A DNA stretch of 64,000 bases from Trabulsiella odontotermitis (GTDB taxonomy: Bacteria; Pseudomonadota; Gammaproteobacteria; Enterobacterales; Enterobacteriaceae): contig NZ_LIFX01000016.1 of NCBI RefSeq assembly GCF_001297775.1, positions 22,972 through 86,971 of the forward strand, given 5' to 3'. Below the pieces are notes generated by a model. The model made no database searches. It was not told where the DNA came from and worked only from the letters and a program-made list of their open reading frames with translations. Shown here in pieces: positions 29,499 through 39,121 of this stretch (the stretch's first letter is position 1; each line of letters starts with the position of its first letter). Made by a program: the position numbers and the translations under genes.

Positions 29499-30449
29499 AT
29501 GCTGAGCGCATTTCAACTGGAAAATAACCGCTTAACGCGTCTTGAGGCGGATGAGATCAAACACCTGGCCAGTTCCGTATGGGTGGATCTCGTCGAGCCG
29601 GACGATGACGAGCGAAGCCGTGTGCAAACGGAATTGGGCCAGAACCTGGCGACACGACCTGAACTGGAAGACATCGAAGCATCCGCGCGTTTTTTTGAAG
29701 ACGAAGACGGACTGCACATTCACTCATTTTTCTTTTTTGAAGATGCGGAAGACCACGCCGGTAACTCCACCGTCGCATTTACCATTCGCGAAGGGCGTCT
29801 TTTCACGCTGCGCGAACGTGAACTACCGGCATTTCGTCTCTATCGTATGCGCGCCCGCAGCCAGGAAATGGTCGACGGCAACGCCTATGAACTGCTGCTG
29901 GATCTGTTCGAAACCAAAATCGAACAGCTGGCGGATGAAATTGAAAATATTTACAGCGATCTGGAAAAGCTGAGTCGCGTCATCATGGAAGGCCATCAGG
30001 GTGATGAATACGACGAGCCGCTCTCCACGCTGGCGGAACTGGAAGATATCGGCTGGAAGGTTCGCCTGTGTCTGATGGATACCCAGCGCGCGCTGAACTT
30101 TCTGGTGCGTAAAGCGCGCATTCCGGCTGGTCAACTGGAGCAGGCACGCGAGATCCTGCGAGATATCGAATCCCTGTTGCCGCATAACGAATCGCTGTTC
30201 CAGAAGGTGAACTTCCTGATGCAGGCGGCGATGGGTTTTATCAACATCGAGCAGAACCGCATCATCAAGATCTTCTCGGTAGTTTCTGTGGTATTCCTGC
30301 CGCCGACGCTGGTGGCTTCAAGCTATGGGATGAACTTCGAGTTTATGCCGGAGCTGAAGTGGAGCTTTGGCTACCCGGGCGCGATTATCTTTATGATCCT
30401 CGCCGGGCTGGCGCCGTACCTTTACTTCAAGCGCAAGAACTGGCTGTAA
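29499..30449 (+). CDS. corA: Magnesium/cobalt/nickel transporter CorA
   Basis: CorA is the main constitutive Mg2+ channel, a homopentamer in the inner membrane with a large cytosolic funnel. The signature [10 protein letters not shown] lies at 276-285, between two C-terminal membrane helices, and the tail ends in KRKNWL. The first ATG in frame is 29499, eight bases after GGGAG, and gives 316 residues as in E. coli. A 354-base gap from uvrD holds the corL leader. The corA stop overlaps the T run of the rarD terminator. Confidence 0.97.
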   Translation: MLSAFQLENNRLTRLEADEIKHLASSVWVDLVEPDDDERSRVQTELGQNLATRPELEDIEASARFFEDEDGLHIHSFFFFEDAEDHAGNSTVAFTIREGRLFTLRERELPAFRLYRMRARSQEMVDGNAYELLLDLFETKIEQLADEIENIYSDLEKLSRVIMEGHQGDEYDEPLSTLAELEDIGWKVRLCLMDTQRALNFLVRKARIPAGQLEQAREILRDIESLLPHNESLFQKVNFLMQAAMGFINIEQNRIIKIFSVVSVVFLPPTLVASSYGMNFEFMPELKWSFGYPGAIIFMILAGLAPYLYFKRKNWL

Positions 30450-30482
30450 AAAACGGGCGGGTGGCGTTGCGCTTACCCGCCC
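30447..30482 (-). terminator. Intrinsic terminator of rarD
   Basis: An 8-bp GC-rich stem (30455-30462 with 30475-30482) is followed on the minus strand by CG and six T (30448-30453), overlapping the corA stop codon. The T run lies only on this side, so it serves rarD. Confidence 0.88.
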
Positions 30483-30487
30483 ATCTT

Positions 30488-31381
30488 CTAGCTCTGACGT
30501 CCTCGTCTCTGCGTATACACAGCATCTATCACGAAAATAGCCAGCGCGACCCAGATAAACGCGAATGTCACCATTTTATCTGCGCCCGGTGTTTCGCCAT
30601 AGAATGCGACCGCCAGCAGGAACATCAGCGTCGGGCCAATGTACTGGAAAAAGCCGAGTGTGGAGAGACGCAGACGCGTTGCGGCGCCGGTAAAGCACAG
30701 CAGTGGAACGGTGGTCACCACCCCTGCCGCCATCAGCAGCAGATTAAGCGACATCGGGTTTTGCCCCATATGGCTGGTGGCGCTGTCGGTGATGCCAAAC
30801 AGATAGACAGCCGCCACTGGCAACAGCCACAGCGTTTCAACCAGCATGCCGGTCTGCGCATCCACCGCGATTTTCTTCCGCACCAGGCCGTAAAAGGCAA
30901 AACTGAACGCCAGCCCAAGGGCGATGATCGGCAGCGAACCAAACGTCCACAACTGAACCAGTACGCCGCACACTGCCAGCGCAACGGCCACCCACTGCAT
31001 CCGACGAAAACGCTCGCCGAGAAAAATCATCCCCAGCAGGATATTCACCAGCGGATTGATAAAGTAGCCGAGACTGGCTTCCAGCATATGGTGATTATTC
31101 ACCGCCCAGATAAACAGCAGCCAGTTTCCCCCGACCAGCACAGCCGACAGCGCCAGCAGGAAAATCTTCTTTGGCGTATGCAGCAGTTTTTTGACCTGCG
31201 GCCACTGACGGCTGAGGCTTATCAGCGCCACCATAAAGAAAAATGACCAGATGACCCGATGCGTGAGGATTTCATCAGCAGGAACGTAATAAATCAGTTT
31301 GAAGTAGGCTGGTGCGATACCCCAGATAAAATAAGCGGCGAGTGCAAGCAACACACCCAGCCGCGTCTGTTTAGCATCCAT
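30488..31381 (-). CDS. rarD: EamA-family inner-membrane transporter RarD
   Basis: RarD is a drug/metabolite transporter superfamily protein of 297 residues with ten hydrophobic spans and two EamA repeats. The name comes from an old chloramphenicol-resistance assignment in Pseudomonas; the substrate is not known here. The frame opens at 31399, but ATG 31381 gives MDAKQTRLGVLLALAAYF, matching E. coli (296 residues). yigI lies 51 bases upstream on the same strand and is probably cotranscribed. Confidence 0.92.
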   Translation of the reverse strand: MDAKQTRLGVLLALAAYFIWGIAPAYFKLIYYVPADEILTHRVIWSFFFMVALISLSRQWPQVKKLLHTPKKIFLLALSAVLVGGNWLLFIWAVNNHHMLEASLGYFINPLVNILLGMIFLGERFRRMQWVAVALAVCGVLVQLWTFGSLPIIALGLAFSFAFYGLVRKKIAVDAQTGMLVETLWLLPVAAVYLFGITDSATSHMGQNPMSLNLLLMAAGVVTTVPLLCFTGAATRLRLSTLGFFQYIGPTLMFLLAVAFYGETPGADKMVTFAFIWVALAIFVIDAVYTQRRGRQS

Positions 31382-31432
31382 CGGTTCAATTCCTTGCAAA
31401 AAAGTGAAGGGATTTTACCCGAAAAATGTGAC

Positions 31433-31900
31433 TCAACCCACCATATAAGTTGCCGTTGCACTGGCGATGTACACTTGTTCTTCGTTGTGCAACTCCACGC
31501 GCGCCACGGCGACTTTGTTCCCCGCCCGCAGCAGGCTGCTGGTCGCGGTAAAACGATTGCCGCGCCCCGGCCGCAGATAATCCACGCGCAGATCAATCGT
31601 CCCCATCCGCGACAGACGCTGGCGAAGCTCTTCTTCGCTGATGGTATCGTGACGTGTCAGCGTGCTACCCACGCAAACCAGACCTGCCGCCACGTCCAGC
31701 GCGGAGGCAATCACGCCGCCGTGCAGAATGCTTTGCGCCCAGTTGCCGACCATCATCGGCTGATTGTTAAAGCTCAATTGCGCAAACTCTTTTTCGTAGC
31801 GTTCCAGCTCCAGGCCCAGTGCACGGTTAAACGGCATGTGATACACAAAGATTTCGCCCACCATGTTGAGTACCGCTTCGGCGGTTAATTCAGCAGACAT
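31433..31900 (-). CDS. yigI: Hotdog-fold acyl-CoA thioesterase YigI
   Basis: This 155-residue hotdog-fold protein belongs to the PaaI thioesterase family. The family catalytic region is visible as [16 protein letters not shown] (about 59-74), and the C-terminal strand block is [26 protein letters not shown]. coli YigI has been reported to hydrolyse medium- and long-chain acyl-CoA. It is divergent from pldA and is followed by rarD. Confidence 0.9.
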   Translation of the reverse strand: MSAELTAEAVLNMVGEIFVYHMPFNRALGLELERYEKEFAQLSFNNQPMMVGNWAQSILHGGVIASALDVAAGLVCVGSTLTRHDTISEEELRQRLSRMGTIDLRVDYLRPGRGNRFTATSSLLRAGNKVAVARVELHNEEQVYIASATATYMVG

Positions 31901-32067
31901 AACAGCTTATCCGTTAGTTAATGAAATGTTGATTTTATGATTATCAATTGTTGATTTCCACTGTTAAGAAAGGATATTCAGGCAAGCGTTGTGTCATGTA
32001 AGTCTGTAGAATGAGGCGCAGAATAATAACTCTGGCAAATAATCTAAGGTTCGGGAGAACAGAAGCG

Positions 32068-32937
32068 ATGCGTATTTTTCTGGGTTGGCTGCTGACAATG
32101 GTCGGGCTGTCATTTTCAGCCCTCGCGCAGGAAGCGACAATTAAGGAAGTACATGACGCGCCTGCGGTTCGCGGTAGCATCATCGCGAATCTGCTGCAGG
32201 AGCACGATAATCCTTTTACGCTTTATCCTTACGAGAGCAACTATTTGCTCTACACCTGGACCAGCGATCTGAACAAAGAAGCGATTCGTAGCTACGACTG
32301 GTCGGAGAATGCACGCAAAGATGAAGTGAAATTCCAGTTGAGCCTGGCCTTTCCGCTCTGGCGCGGCATTCTGGGCGATAACTCCGTGCTGGGGGCGTCG
32401 TATACGCAACGCTCGTGGTGGCAGCTTTCTAACAGCAAAGAGTCCGCGCCGTTTCGTGAAACTAACTATGAACCTCAGCTGTTTCTCGGTTTTGCCACCG
32501 ACTATTCCTTTGCCGGCTGGACGTTACGTGACGTGGAGTTCGGCTACAACCACGACTCGAACGGCCGTTCCGACCCGACTTCCCGTAGCTGGAACCGTCT
32601 CTATACCCGCCTGATGGCGCAGAACGGCAACTGGCTGGTGGAAGTAAAACCCTGGTATGTGATTGGCAGCACCAACGATAACCCGGATATCGCTAAATAC
32701 ATGGGCTATTACCGGCTGAAAATCGGCTATCAGCTTGGTGATGCGGTGCTCAGCGCGCAGGGCCAGTACAACTGGAATACAGGCTATGGCGGTGCGGAAG
32801 TGGGCGTCAGTTACCCCATCACGAAGCATGTGCGTGTTTATACTCAGGTTTATAGTGGCTATGGCGAATCGTTGATCGATTACAACTTTAACCAGACGCG
32901 CGTCGGCGTTGGCGTTATGCTCAACGATCTGTTTTAA
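32068..32937 (+). CDS. pldA: Outer-membrane phospholipase A (OMPLA) PldA
   Basis: PldA is a 12-stranded beta barrel in the outer membrane that, on dimerisation, hydrolyses phospholipids misplaced in the outer leaflet. It has a 20-residue signal peptide ending SALA before QEATIKEV. Catalytic His162 and Ser164 (precursor numbering; 142 and 144 in the mature protein) lie in YNHDSNGRSDP, the family active site, and the C-terminal residue is Phe, as in barrel proteins. The frame opens at 32011, but ATG 32068 gives the signal peptide start and 289 residues. A terminator follows. Confidence 0.96.
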   Translation: MRIFLGWLLTMVGLSFSALAQEATIKEVHDAPAVRGSIIANLLQEHDNPFTLYPYESNYLLYTWTSDLNKEAIRSYDWSENARKDEVKFQLSLAFPLWRGILGDNSVLGASYTQRSWWQLSNSKESAPFRETNYEPQLFLGFATDYSFAGWTLRDVEFGYNHDSNGRSDPTSRSWNRLYTRLMAQNGNWLVEVKPWYVIGSTNDNPDIAKYMGYYRLKIGYQLGDAVLSAQGQYNWNTGYGGAEVGVSYPITKHVRVYTQVYSGYGESLIDYNFNQTRVGVGVMLNDLF

Positions 32938-32955
32938 AACATTGCAGTTTCGCTC

Positions 32956-32983
32956 ACAGGCGCTGAAAATAGCGCCTGTTTTT
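32956..32983 (+). terminator. Intrinsic terminator of pldA
   Basis: A perfect 9-bp stem (32956-32964 with 32971-32979) with loop GAAAAT is followed by TTTT. It lies 18 bases after pldA and just before recQ. Confidence 0.9.
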
Positions 32984-33004
32984 ATGCTGAGAAATGGGGT
33001 CACT

Positions 33005-34834
33005 GTGGCACAGGCGGAAGTACTCAATCAGGAATCACTGGCGAAACAGGTTTTGCAGGAAACCTTTGGCTACCAGCAGTTCCGCCCGGGCCAGGAAGCG
33101 ATCATCAATACGGCGCTGGAAGGGCGCGACTGCCTGGTGGTGATGCCGACAGGCGGTGGAAAATCGCTCTGTTATCAGATCCCGGCGCTGGTGCTCGATG
33201 GGCTCACGGTTGTCGTATCGCCGCTGATTTCATTGATGAAAGATCAGGTCGACCAGTTGCTGGCGAACGGCGTGGCGGCGGCCTGTCTCAACTCCACGCA
33301 AAGCCGCGAACAACAGCTTGAAGTGATGGCTGGCTGCCGTACCGGCAAAATTCGCCTGCTGTACATCGCGCCTGAACGCCTGATGCTCGACAACTTCCTC
33401 GATAACCTCAGCCACTGGAATCCGGTGATGCTGGCGGTGGACGAAGCGCACTGTATTTCGCAATGGGGCCATGACTTCCGCCCGGAATATGCGGCGCTGG
33501 GGCAGTTGCGTCAGCGTTTCCCCTCCGTGCCGTTTATGGCGCTGACGGCGACCGCTGACGACACCACCCGCCTCGATATCGTGCGTCTGCTGGGGCTGAA
33601 CGATCCGCTGATTCAGATCAGCAGTTTTGACCGCCCGAACATCCGCTACATGCTGATGGAAAAATTCAAACCGCTCGATCAACTGATGCGTTACGTGCAG
33701 GAACAGCGCGGTAAATCCGGCATTATTTACTGCAACAGCCGGGCGAAAGTGGAAGATACCGCCGCGCGTCTGCAAAGCCGCGGCATCAGTGCCGGGGCAT
33801 ATCACGCAGGGCTGGAAAACGACGTCCGTGCCGATGTGCAGGAAAAATTCCAGCGCGATGATTTGCAAATCGTGGTGGCGACGGTGGCGTTCGGCATGGG
33901 TATCAACAAGCCTAACGTGCGCTTTGTGGTGCATTTCGACATCCCGCGCAATATCGAATCCTACTATCAGGAAACCGGCCGCGCCGGGCGTGACGGTCTG
34001 CCTGCCGAAGCCATGCTGTTTTACGATCCGGCTGATATGGCGTGGCTGCGCCGCTGCCTGGAAGAGAAACCCGCCGGACAACTGCAGGACATCGAACGTC
34101 ACAAGCTCAATGCCATGGGTGCTTTTGCCGAAGCGCAAACCTGTCGTCGTCTGGTGCTGCTCAACTATTTCGGCGAAGGTCGACAGGAGCCCTGCGGTAA
34201 CTGCGATATCTGCCTTGATCCGCCGAAGCAATACGATGGCGTGAGCGATGCGCAGATCGCGCTCTCCGCCATTGGCCGCGTCAATCAGCGCTTTGGGATG
34301 GGCTATGTCGTTGAAGTGATTCGCGGCGCCAATAATCAGCGTATCCGCGAGTTTGGGCACGATAAGCTCAAGGTTTACGGCATGGGGCGGGAAAAGAGCC
34401 ACGAACACTGGGTCAGCGTGATCCGTCAGCTGATCCACTTAGGGTTTATCACACAGAATATTGCTCAGCATTCCGCATTGCAATTGACCGATGCCGCGCG
34501 CCCGTTGCTGCGTGGCGAAGCGCCGTTGCAGCTCGCCGTACCGCGTATCGTCGCCCTGAAACCGCGTGTGATGCAGAAAGCGGCGGTAGGTAATTACGAC
34601 CGCAAACTGTTCGCTAAACTGCGTAAGCTGCGTAAAGCCATCGCCGATGAAGAGAACATCCCGCCTTACGTGGTCTTTAACGATGCGACGTTGATTGAAA
34701 TGGCTGAACAAATGCCGCTGTCGCCGGGCGAAATGCTCAGCGTTAACGGCGTGGGCACGCGCAAGCTGGAGCGTTTTGGTAAAGCGTTTATGACGCTGAT
34801 TCGCTCGCACGTCGATGGTGACGACGAGGAGTAG
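33005..34834 (+). CDS. recQ: ATP-dependent DNA helicase RecQ
   Basis: RecQ is a superfamily 2 3'-5' helicase of the RecF pathway that suppresses illegitimate recombination. Motif I is PTGGGKS (48-54), the DEAH box is VDEAHC, the aromatic loop is ISQWGHDFRPEY, and motif VI is QETGRAGRDG. Zinc ligands lie in AQTCRRL and PCGNCDICLDPP, followed by the winged helix and a C-terminal HRDC domain (about 530-609). The frame opens at 32909 inside pldA, but GTG 33005 gives MAQAEVL and 609 residues, as in E. coli. Confidence 0.96.
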   Translation: MAQAEVLNQESLAKQVLQETFGYQQFRPGQEAIINTALEGRDCLVVMPTGGGKSLCYQIPALVLDGLTVVVSPLISLMKDQVDQLLANGVAAACLNSTQSREQQLEVMAGCRTGKIRLLYIAPERLMLDNFLDNLSHWNPVMLAVDEAHCISQWGHDFRPEYAALGQLRQRFPSVPFMALTATADDTTRLDIVRLLGLNDPLIQISSFDRPNIRYMLMEKFKPLDQLMRYVQEQRGKSGIIYCNSRAKVEDTAARLQSRGISAGAYHAGLENDVRADVQEKFQRDDLQIVVATVAFGMGINKPNVRFVVHFDIPRNIESYYQETGRAGRDGLPAEAMLFYDPADMAWLRRCLEEKPAGQLQDIERHKLNAMGAFAEAQTCRRLVLLNYFGEGRQEPCGNCDICLDPPKQYDGVSDAQIALSAIGRVNQRFGMGYVVEVIRGANNQRIREFGHDKLKVYGMGREKSHEHWVSVIRQLIHLGFITQNIAQHSALQLTDAARPLLRGEAPLQLAVPRIVALKPRVMQKAAVGNYDRKLFAKLRKLRKAIADEENIPPYVVFNDATLIEMAEQMPLSPGEMLSVNGVGTRKLERFGKAFMTLIRSHVDGDDEE

Positions 34835-34899
34835 TCAAGGTGGGAAAAAAGTGCCAGTATGGTTACTCGCTGAACTATTTCCTCCATGAGTAATCGCCT

Positions 34900-35520
34900 A
34901 TGTTAATGCTCTTTCTCACCGTGGCGCTGGTGCATATCATCGCGCTGATGAGTCCAGGCCCGGACTTTTTCTTCGTCTCGCAAACGGCAGTCAGTCGTTC
35001 ACGCAAAGAAGCCATGATGGGCGTACTCGGGATCACCGCAGGCGTTATGGTCTGGGCGGGCGTTGCGTTGCTGGGTCTGCACCTGATCCTGCAAAAAATG
35101 GCGTGGCTGCATAACATCATCATGGTCGGCGGCGGTCTTTATCTCTGCTGGATGGGCTACCAGATGCTGCGTGGCGCGCTGAAGAAAGAGGTCAGTTCCG
35201 CGCCTGCGCCGCAGGTAGAATTAGCCCGCAGCGGTCGCAGTTTTCTGAAGGGGTTGCTGACGAACCTCGCCAATCCCAAAGCGATTATCTATTTCGGTTC
35301 GGTGTTCTCGCTGTTCGTTGGCGACAACATTAGTGGTGCCGCGCGCTGGGGTATTTTCCTGCTGATCATTGTCGAAACCTTTGCCTGGTTTACCCTCGTC
35401 GCCAGCCTTTTCGCGCTCCCGGCGATGCGCCGCGGCTATCAGCGCATGGCGAAATGGATCGACGGCGTCGCCGGAACACTCTTCGCCGCGTTTGGGTTGC
35501 ATCTGATCCTTTCCCGCTAA
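34900..35520 (+). CDS. rhtC: Threonine exporter RhtC
   Basis: RhtC is an inner-membrane efflux protein of the LysE/RhtB superfamily (206 residues, about six spans) that exports threonine. The family signature LMSPGPDFFFVSQTAVSRSR lies at about 16-35 and NLANPKAIIYFGSVFSLF in the C-terminal half. The ATG is preceded by CCATGAGTAATCGCCT with only a weak ribosome site. It is convergent with the related rhtB, 48 bases away. Confidence 0.95.
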   Translation: MLMLFLTVALVHIIALMSPGPDFFFVSQTAVSRSRKEAMMGVLGITAGVMVWAGVALLGLHLILQKMAWLHNIIMVGGGLYLCWMGYQMLRGALKKEVSSAPAPQVELARSGRSFLKGLLTNLANPKAIIYFGSVFSLFVGDNISGAARWGIFLLIIVETFAWFTLVASLFALPAMRRGYQRMAKWIDGVAGTLFAAFGLHLILSR

Positions 35521-35568
35521 TTCCCTCTTCGTATAGGGCAGGTGAATGCCTGCCTTGTATCGGCTAAC

Positions 35569-36189
35569 TCAGGCATGTCTTGCTGACGCCAGTAGCGCCC
35601 CTACCAGCATAAACAGCGAACCGAAAATCTTGTTCAGGGCCTTCATTTGATGAGGGCCTTTGATCCAGGTGGCAATACGTGTTGCCAGCGTGGCATAACC
35701 AATCATCACAATGATATCCACCACGATCGTTGTGACGCCGAGGATGACATATTGCATGACCTGCGGTTGTTGCGGCATGACAAACTGTGGAAACAGTGCG
35801 GCGAGAAAGACAATGCTCTTCGGGTTGGTGAGATTCACAAACACGGCGCGCCGGTAGAGTTTTCGCCGTGACTGCATGTTTGCGAGGCCGTTCAGATCAA
35901 TTGCGCCAGCAGCGCGCCACTGCTGGATCCCGAGCCAGATGAGATAGGCCGCGCCAGCCCATTTCAGCACTTCAAAGGCAATCACAGAACGGGAAAAGAG
36001 CGTCCCAAGACCGATGCCAACCAGCACAATATGAATGCCCAGACCGGTTTGCAGCCCGGCGATAGATGCCGCCGCACCGCGATAGCCGTGGTTGATGGCC
36101 GTCGTCATCGTATTAATAGCGCCTGAACCGGGTGAAAGGCTCAGAATGATTGCTGTTAGCAGATAGGCAAACCACCACTCGAAAGTCAT
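35569..36189 (-). CDS. rhtB: Homoserine/homoserine-lactone exporter RhtB
   Basis: RhtB is a LysE/RhtB superfamily exporter of 206 residues, paralogous to RhtC across the gap. In E. coli it gives resistance to homoserine and its lactone. The signature is [19 protein letters not shown] (about 18-36), with [20 protein letters not shown] later. It is divergent from pldB with about 110 bp between starts, so both promoters must lie in 36190-36299. Confidence 0.95.
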   Translation of the reverse strand: MTFEWWFAYLLTAIILSLSPGSGAINTMTTAINHGYRGAAASIAGLQTGLGIHIVLVGIGLGTLFSRSVIAFEVLKWAGAAYLIWLGIQQWRAAGAIDLNGLANMQSRRKLYRRAVFVNLTNPKSIVFLAALFPQFVMPQQPQVMQYVILGVTTIVVDIIVMIGYATLATRIATWIKGPHQMKALNKIFGSLFMLVGALLASARHA

Positions 36190-36299
36190 GAGAAATTCCC
36201 TGATTGTCCGTATTTATGCCACAATACGCTATTGTAAAGGCGTTGTGTTATTGGTCGAAAAAAAAACGATGTAACGCAGTGAGAAGGGGCAAAAACCCG

Positions 36300-37292
36300 A
36301 TGTGTCAGCAGCAAAATGACTGGGAAACGAGAGAAAATGCGTTTGCTGCATTCAGCATGGGGCCGTTGACGGAATTCTGGCGTCAGCGCGAAGAGGCTGA
36401 ATTTAAGGGTGTGGACAATGTTCCGGTACGTTTTGTCCGTTTCTGTGATGCCAAAAACGATCGTGTTATTGTCATCTGCCCCGGGCGAATCGAGAGCTAT
36501 GTAAAGTATGCTGAGCTGGCCTGGGATCTTTTTCACAGTGGTTTTGACGTCCTGATTATTGACCATCGCGGGCAGGGACGTTCCGGGCGAATGCTGTCGG
36601 ATACGCACCGCGGACATGTGGTGAATTTTAGTGACTACGTCGACGATCTTGCCGCGTTCTGGCAGCAAGAGGTCGCCCCGGGTCACTGGCGCAAGCGTTT
36701 TATCCTGGCTCATTCGATGGGAGGCGCGATTGCGACGCTCTTTTTGCAGCGTTTTCCTCATCAATGTGATGCCATCGCGCTGAGTGCGGCAATGTTTGGC
36801 ATAATCATTCGTCTTCCCGACTGGATGGTGCGCCACATTCTCGACTGGGCTGAGGGCCATCAGCGCATTCGGGAAGGATATGCCATCGGTACAGGCCGTT
36901 GGCGTGCGCTACCGTTCGGGATAAACGTGCTGACGCACAGCAAAGAACGCTATCGTCGTAACCAGCGTTTTTATGCTGATAATCCGCAATTACGGGTCGG
37001 CGGCCCAACCTGGCACTGGGTGCGGGAAGGCATGCTGGCGGGCGAACAGGTGCTCGCAGGCGCGTCAGACGACGCCACGCCTGTTCTGTTATTGCAGGCG
37101 GAAGAAGAACGTGTGGTGGATAACCGCATGCATGATCGTTTTTGTGAAATACGCGCTGCGGCGGGTCATCCCTGTGATGGGGGTAAACCGCTCGTCATAG
37201 AAGGCGCTTACCATGAGATCCTTTTCGAAAAGGACGCTATGCGCTCGGTCGCGCTTCATGCCATCGTCGATTTTTTCTGTCGACATGATTAA
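36300..37292 (+). CDS. pldB: Lysophospholipase L2 PldB
   Basis: PldB is an alpha/beta hydrolase that deacylates lysophospholipids and works on the inner membrane. The nucleophile elbow is AHSMGGA with Ser139. The oxyanion and substrate parts include DHRGQGRSGR, and the catalytic His is probably in GAYHEILFEKDA. The frame opens at 36204, but ATG 36300 gives MCQQQNDWETRENAF, the family N terminus. Length is 330, about ten fewer than E. coli because the C-terminal tail after DFFCRHD is absent. It is cotranscribed with yigL. Confidence 0.94.
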   Translation: MCQQQNDWETRENAFAAFSMGPLTEFWRQREEAEFKGVDNVPVRFVRFCDAKNDRVIVICPGRIESYVKYAELAWDLFHSGFDVLIIDHRGQGRSGRMLSDTHRGHVVNFSDYVDDLAAFWQQEVAPGHWRKRFILAHSMGGAIATLFLQRFPHQCDAIALSAAMFGIIIRLPDWMVRHILDWAEGHQRIREGYAIGTGRWRALPFGINVLTHSKERYRRNQRFYADNPQLRVGGPTWHWVREGMLAGEQVLAGASDDATPVLLLQAEEERVVDNRMHDRFCEIRAAAGHPCDGGKPLVIEGAYHEILFEKDAMRSVALHAIVDFFCRHD

Positions 37293-37333
37293 TCCGGCGA
37301 AAACGCCGCTTTGCTTAGAGGTTGAATTCTTTT

Positions 37334-38134
37334 ATGTACCAGGTTGTTGCGTCTGATTTAGATGGCACATTGCTTAACCCCGACCACATGTTGTCTCCCT
37401 ACACCAAAGAAACGCTGAAGTTGCTGACCGCCCGCGACGTTCATTTCATGTTCGCGACGGGTCGTCATTACATTGACGTCGGGCAAATCCGTGCCAATCT
37501 GGGTATCAAAGCCTGGATGATCACCTCCAACGGCGCGCGTGTACATGACACCGACGGCAACCTGGTGTTCGCGCATAACCTTGACAGCGATATCGCGTCT
37601 GATCTGTTTGGCGTGGTGAATAATAATCCCGATATTGTGACCAACGTTTATCGCGATGATGACTGGTTCATGAACCGTCATCGTCCGGAAGAGATGCGTT
37701 TCTTCAAGGAAGCGGTATTTAAGTACTCGCTTTACGAACCCGGTTTACTGGAGCCGGAAGGTGTCAGTAAAGTGTTTTTCACCTGCCACGATCACGAGAT
37801 CCTGTTGCCGCTGGAGCAGGCTATCAATGCCCGCTGGGGTGACCGCGTCAACGTCAGTTTTTCCACACTGACCTGCCTGGAAGTGATGGCGGGCGGCGTG
37901 TCGAAAGGCCATGCGCTGGAAGCTGTCGCGAAGGAAATGGGCTACAACCTGCAAGACTGTATCGCCTTTGGCGACGGTATGAACGACGCGGAAATGCTGT
38001 CGATGGCAGGGAAAGGCTGCATCATGGCAGGCGCGCATCAGCGCCTGAAAGATCTGCACCCTGAACTGGAAGTGATTGGCAGCAACGCGGACGATGCTGT
38101 TGCTCACTATCTGCGCAAGCTGTACTTGGATTGA
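37334..38134 (+). CDS. yigL: HAD sugar/pyridoxal phosphatase YigL
   Basis: YigL is a Cof-type HAD phosphatase of 266 residues with motif I SDLDGTLL (Asp8, Asp10) and motif IV FGDGMNDAEML. It acts on pyridoxal-5'-phosphate and sugar phosphates. In Salmonella and E. coli it relieves sugar-phosphate stress when SgrS stabilises the pldB-yigL mRNA by pairing within pldB. TTG 37322 is also in frame, but AGAGG at 37317-37321 is too close to it, so ATG 37334 is used. A small hairpin (37295-37308) lies in the 41-base gap after pldB. Confidence 0.92.
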   Translation: MYQVVASDLDGTLLNPDHMLSPYTKETLKLLTARDVHFMFATGRHYIDVGQIRANLGIKAWMITSNGARVHDTDGNLVFAHNLDSDIASDLFGVVNNNPDIVTNVYRDDDWFMNRHRPEEMRFFKEAVFKYSLYEPGLLEPEGVSKVFFTCHDHEILLPLEQAINARWGDRVNVSFSTLTCLEVMAGGVSKGHALEAVAKEMGYNLQDCIAFGDGMNDAEMLSMAGKGCIMAGAHQRLKDLHPELEVIGSNADDAVAHYLRKLYLD

Positions 38135-38140
38135 CAAACT

Positions 38141-38171
38141 TGACGACTGATTGTTTTTTAATCAGTCGTCA
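38141..38171 (+). terminator. Hairpin after yigL
   Basis: A perfect 12-bp stem (38141-38152 with 38160-38171) closes a T-rich loop seven bases after the yigL stop. No T run follows the stem, so it may stabilise the mRNA end or act with another factor instead of being a classic terminator. Confidence 0.6.
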
Positions 38172-38221
38172 ACCTTCAGCTCCGCTACAATGGGCCTCTG
38201 TTTTTCGGAAAGAGAGTCATT

Positions 38222-39121
38222 GTGGCGCTACTCATTATCACCACCATCCTGTGGGCCTTCTCCTTTAGCCTGATTGGCGAATACCTCGCAGGGCATGTCG
38301 ACAGCTATTTTTCTGTGCTGATACGCATTGGCCTGGCGGCACTGGTGTTTATTCCGTTTCTGCGCCTGCGCGGGCAAACACTGAAAACCATCGCGCTGTA
38401 TATGCTGGTTGGCGCTATGCAACTGGGTGTGATGTATCTGTTCAGTTTCCGCGCTTATCTCTACCTGACGGTATCGGAATTCCTGCTGTTCACGGTGTTA
38501 ACGCCGCTGTATGTCACGCTGATTTACGATCTGCTCAGTAAGCGCCGTCTGCGTTGGGGGTATCTCCTGAGTGCCATGCTGGCAGTGATCGGCGCGGCCA
38601 TTATTCGCTATGACAAAGTCAGTGACCATTTCTGGACGGGGCTGCTGCTGGTACAACTGGCCAACATCAGCTTTGCCATTGGCATGGTGGGGTACAAACG
38701 GCTGATGGAAATTCACCCGATGCCGCAGCATAACGCTTTCGCGTGGTTCTACATGGGCGCGTTTCTGGTGGCGGTCGCGGCGTGGTTTACGCTCGGGGAT
38801 CCGCAAAAACTGCCGACCACCACGCTGCAATGGGGCATTCTGGTATGGCTGGGCGTTGTGGCCTCGGGGCTGGGGTATTTCATGTGGAACTATGGCGCGA
38901 CGCAGGTGGATGCCGGAACGCTCGGCATCATGAATAACGTCCATGTTCCCGCAGGGTTGCTGGTGAATCTGGCCATCTGGCAGGAGCAGCCGCACTGGCC
39001 GAGTTTCATCATTGGGGGAACGGTGATAATGGCTTCACTGTGGGTCCATCGCCATTGGGTCGCTCCGCGTTCCGCACAAAAGGAAGATGATCGCAGGCGT
39101 GATTCCGCGTTGAACGAATAA
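38222..39121 (+). CDS. yigM: Biotin transporter YigM (BioP)
   Basis: YigM is an inner-membrane carrier of the EamA/DMT superfamily with ten hydrophobic spans in 299 residues, the E. coli length. In E. coli it is the biotin uptake protein (BioP, genetic locus bioP/birB). Translation starts at GTG 38222 after GGAAAGAGAG. Its last 113 bases overlap the end of metR on the opposite strand; both proteins keep their full family length, so the overlap looks real. Confidence 0.92.
   Translation: MALLIITTILWAFSFSLIGEYLAGHVDSYFSVLIRIGLAALVFIPFLRLRGQTLKTIALYMLVGAMQLGVMYLFSFRAYLYLTVSEFLLFTVLTPLYVTLIYDLLSKRRLRWGYLLSAMLAVIGAAIIRYDKVSDHFWTGLLLVQLANISFAIGMVGYKRLMEIHPMPQHNAFAWFYMGAFLVAVAAWFTLGDPQKLPTTTLQWGILVWLGVVASGLGYFMWNYGATQVDAGTLGIMNNVHVPAGLLVNLAIWQEQPHWPSFIIGGTVIMASLWVHRHWVAPRSAQKEDDRRRDSALNE

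Noticed and set aside
30359..31246. 295-codon plus-strand frame opposite rarD
   Set aside because: rarD is a clear ten-span protein on the minus strand; the frame is Gln/His-rich and starts inside corA.
33230..34438. 402-codon open frame on the minus strand inside recQ
   Set aside because: It lies fully opposite recQ, whose helicase motifs are complete. His/Arg-rich composition and lack of any family motif mark it as a shadow frame.
36186..36860. 224-codon minus-strand frame overlapping pldB and the rhtB promoter region
   Set aside because: No homology that I recognise, and it would cover the divergent rhtB-pldB promoters; pldB on the plus strand has its full active site.
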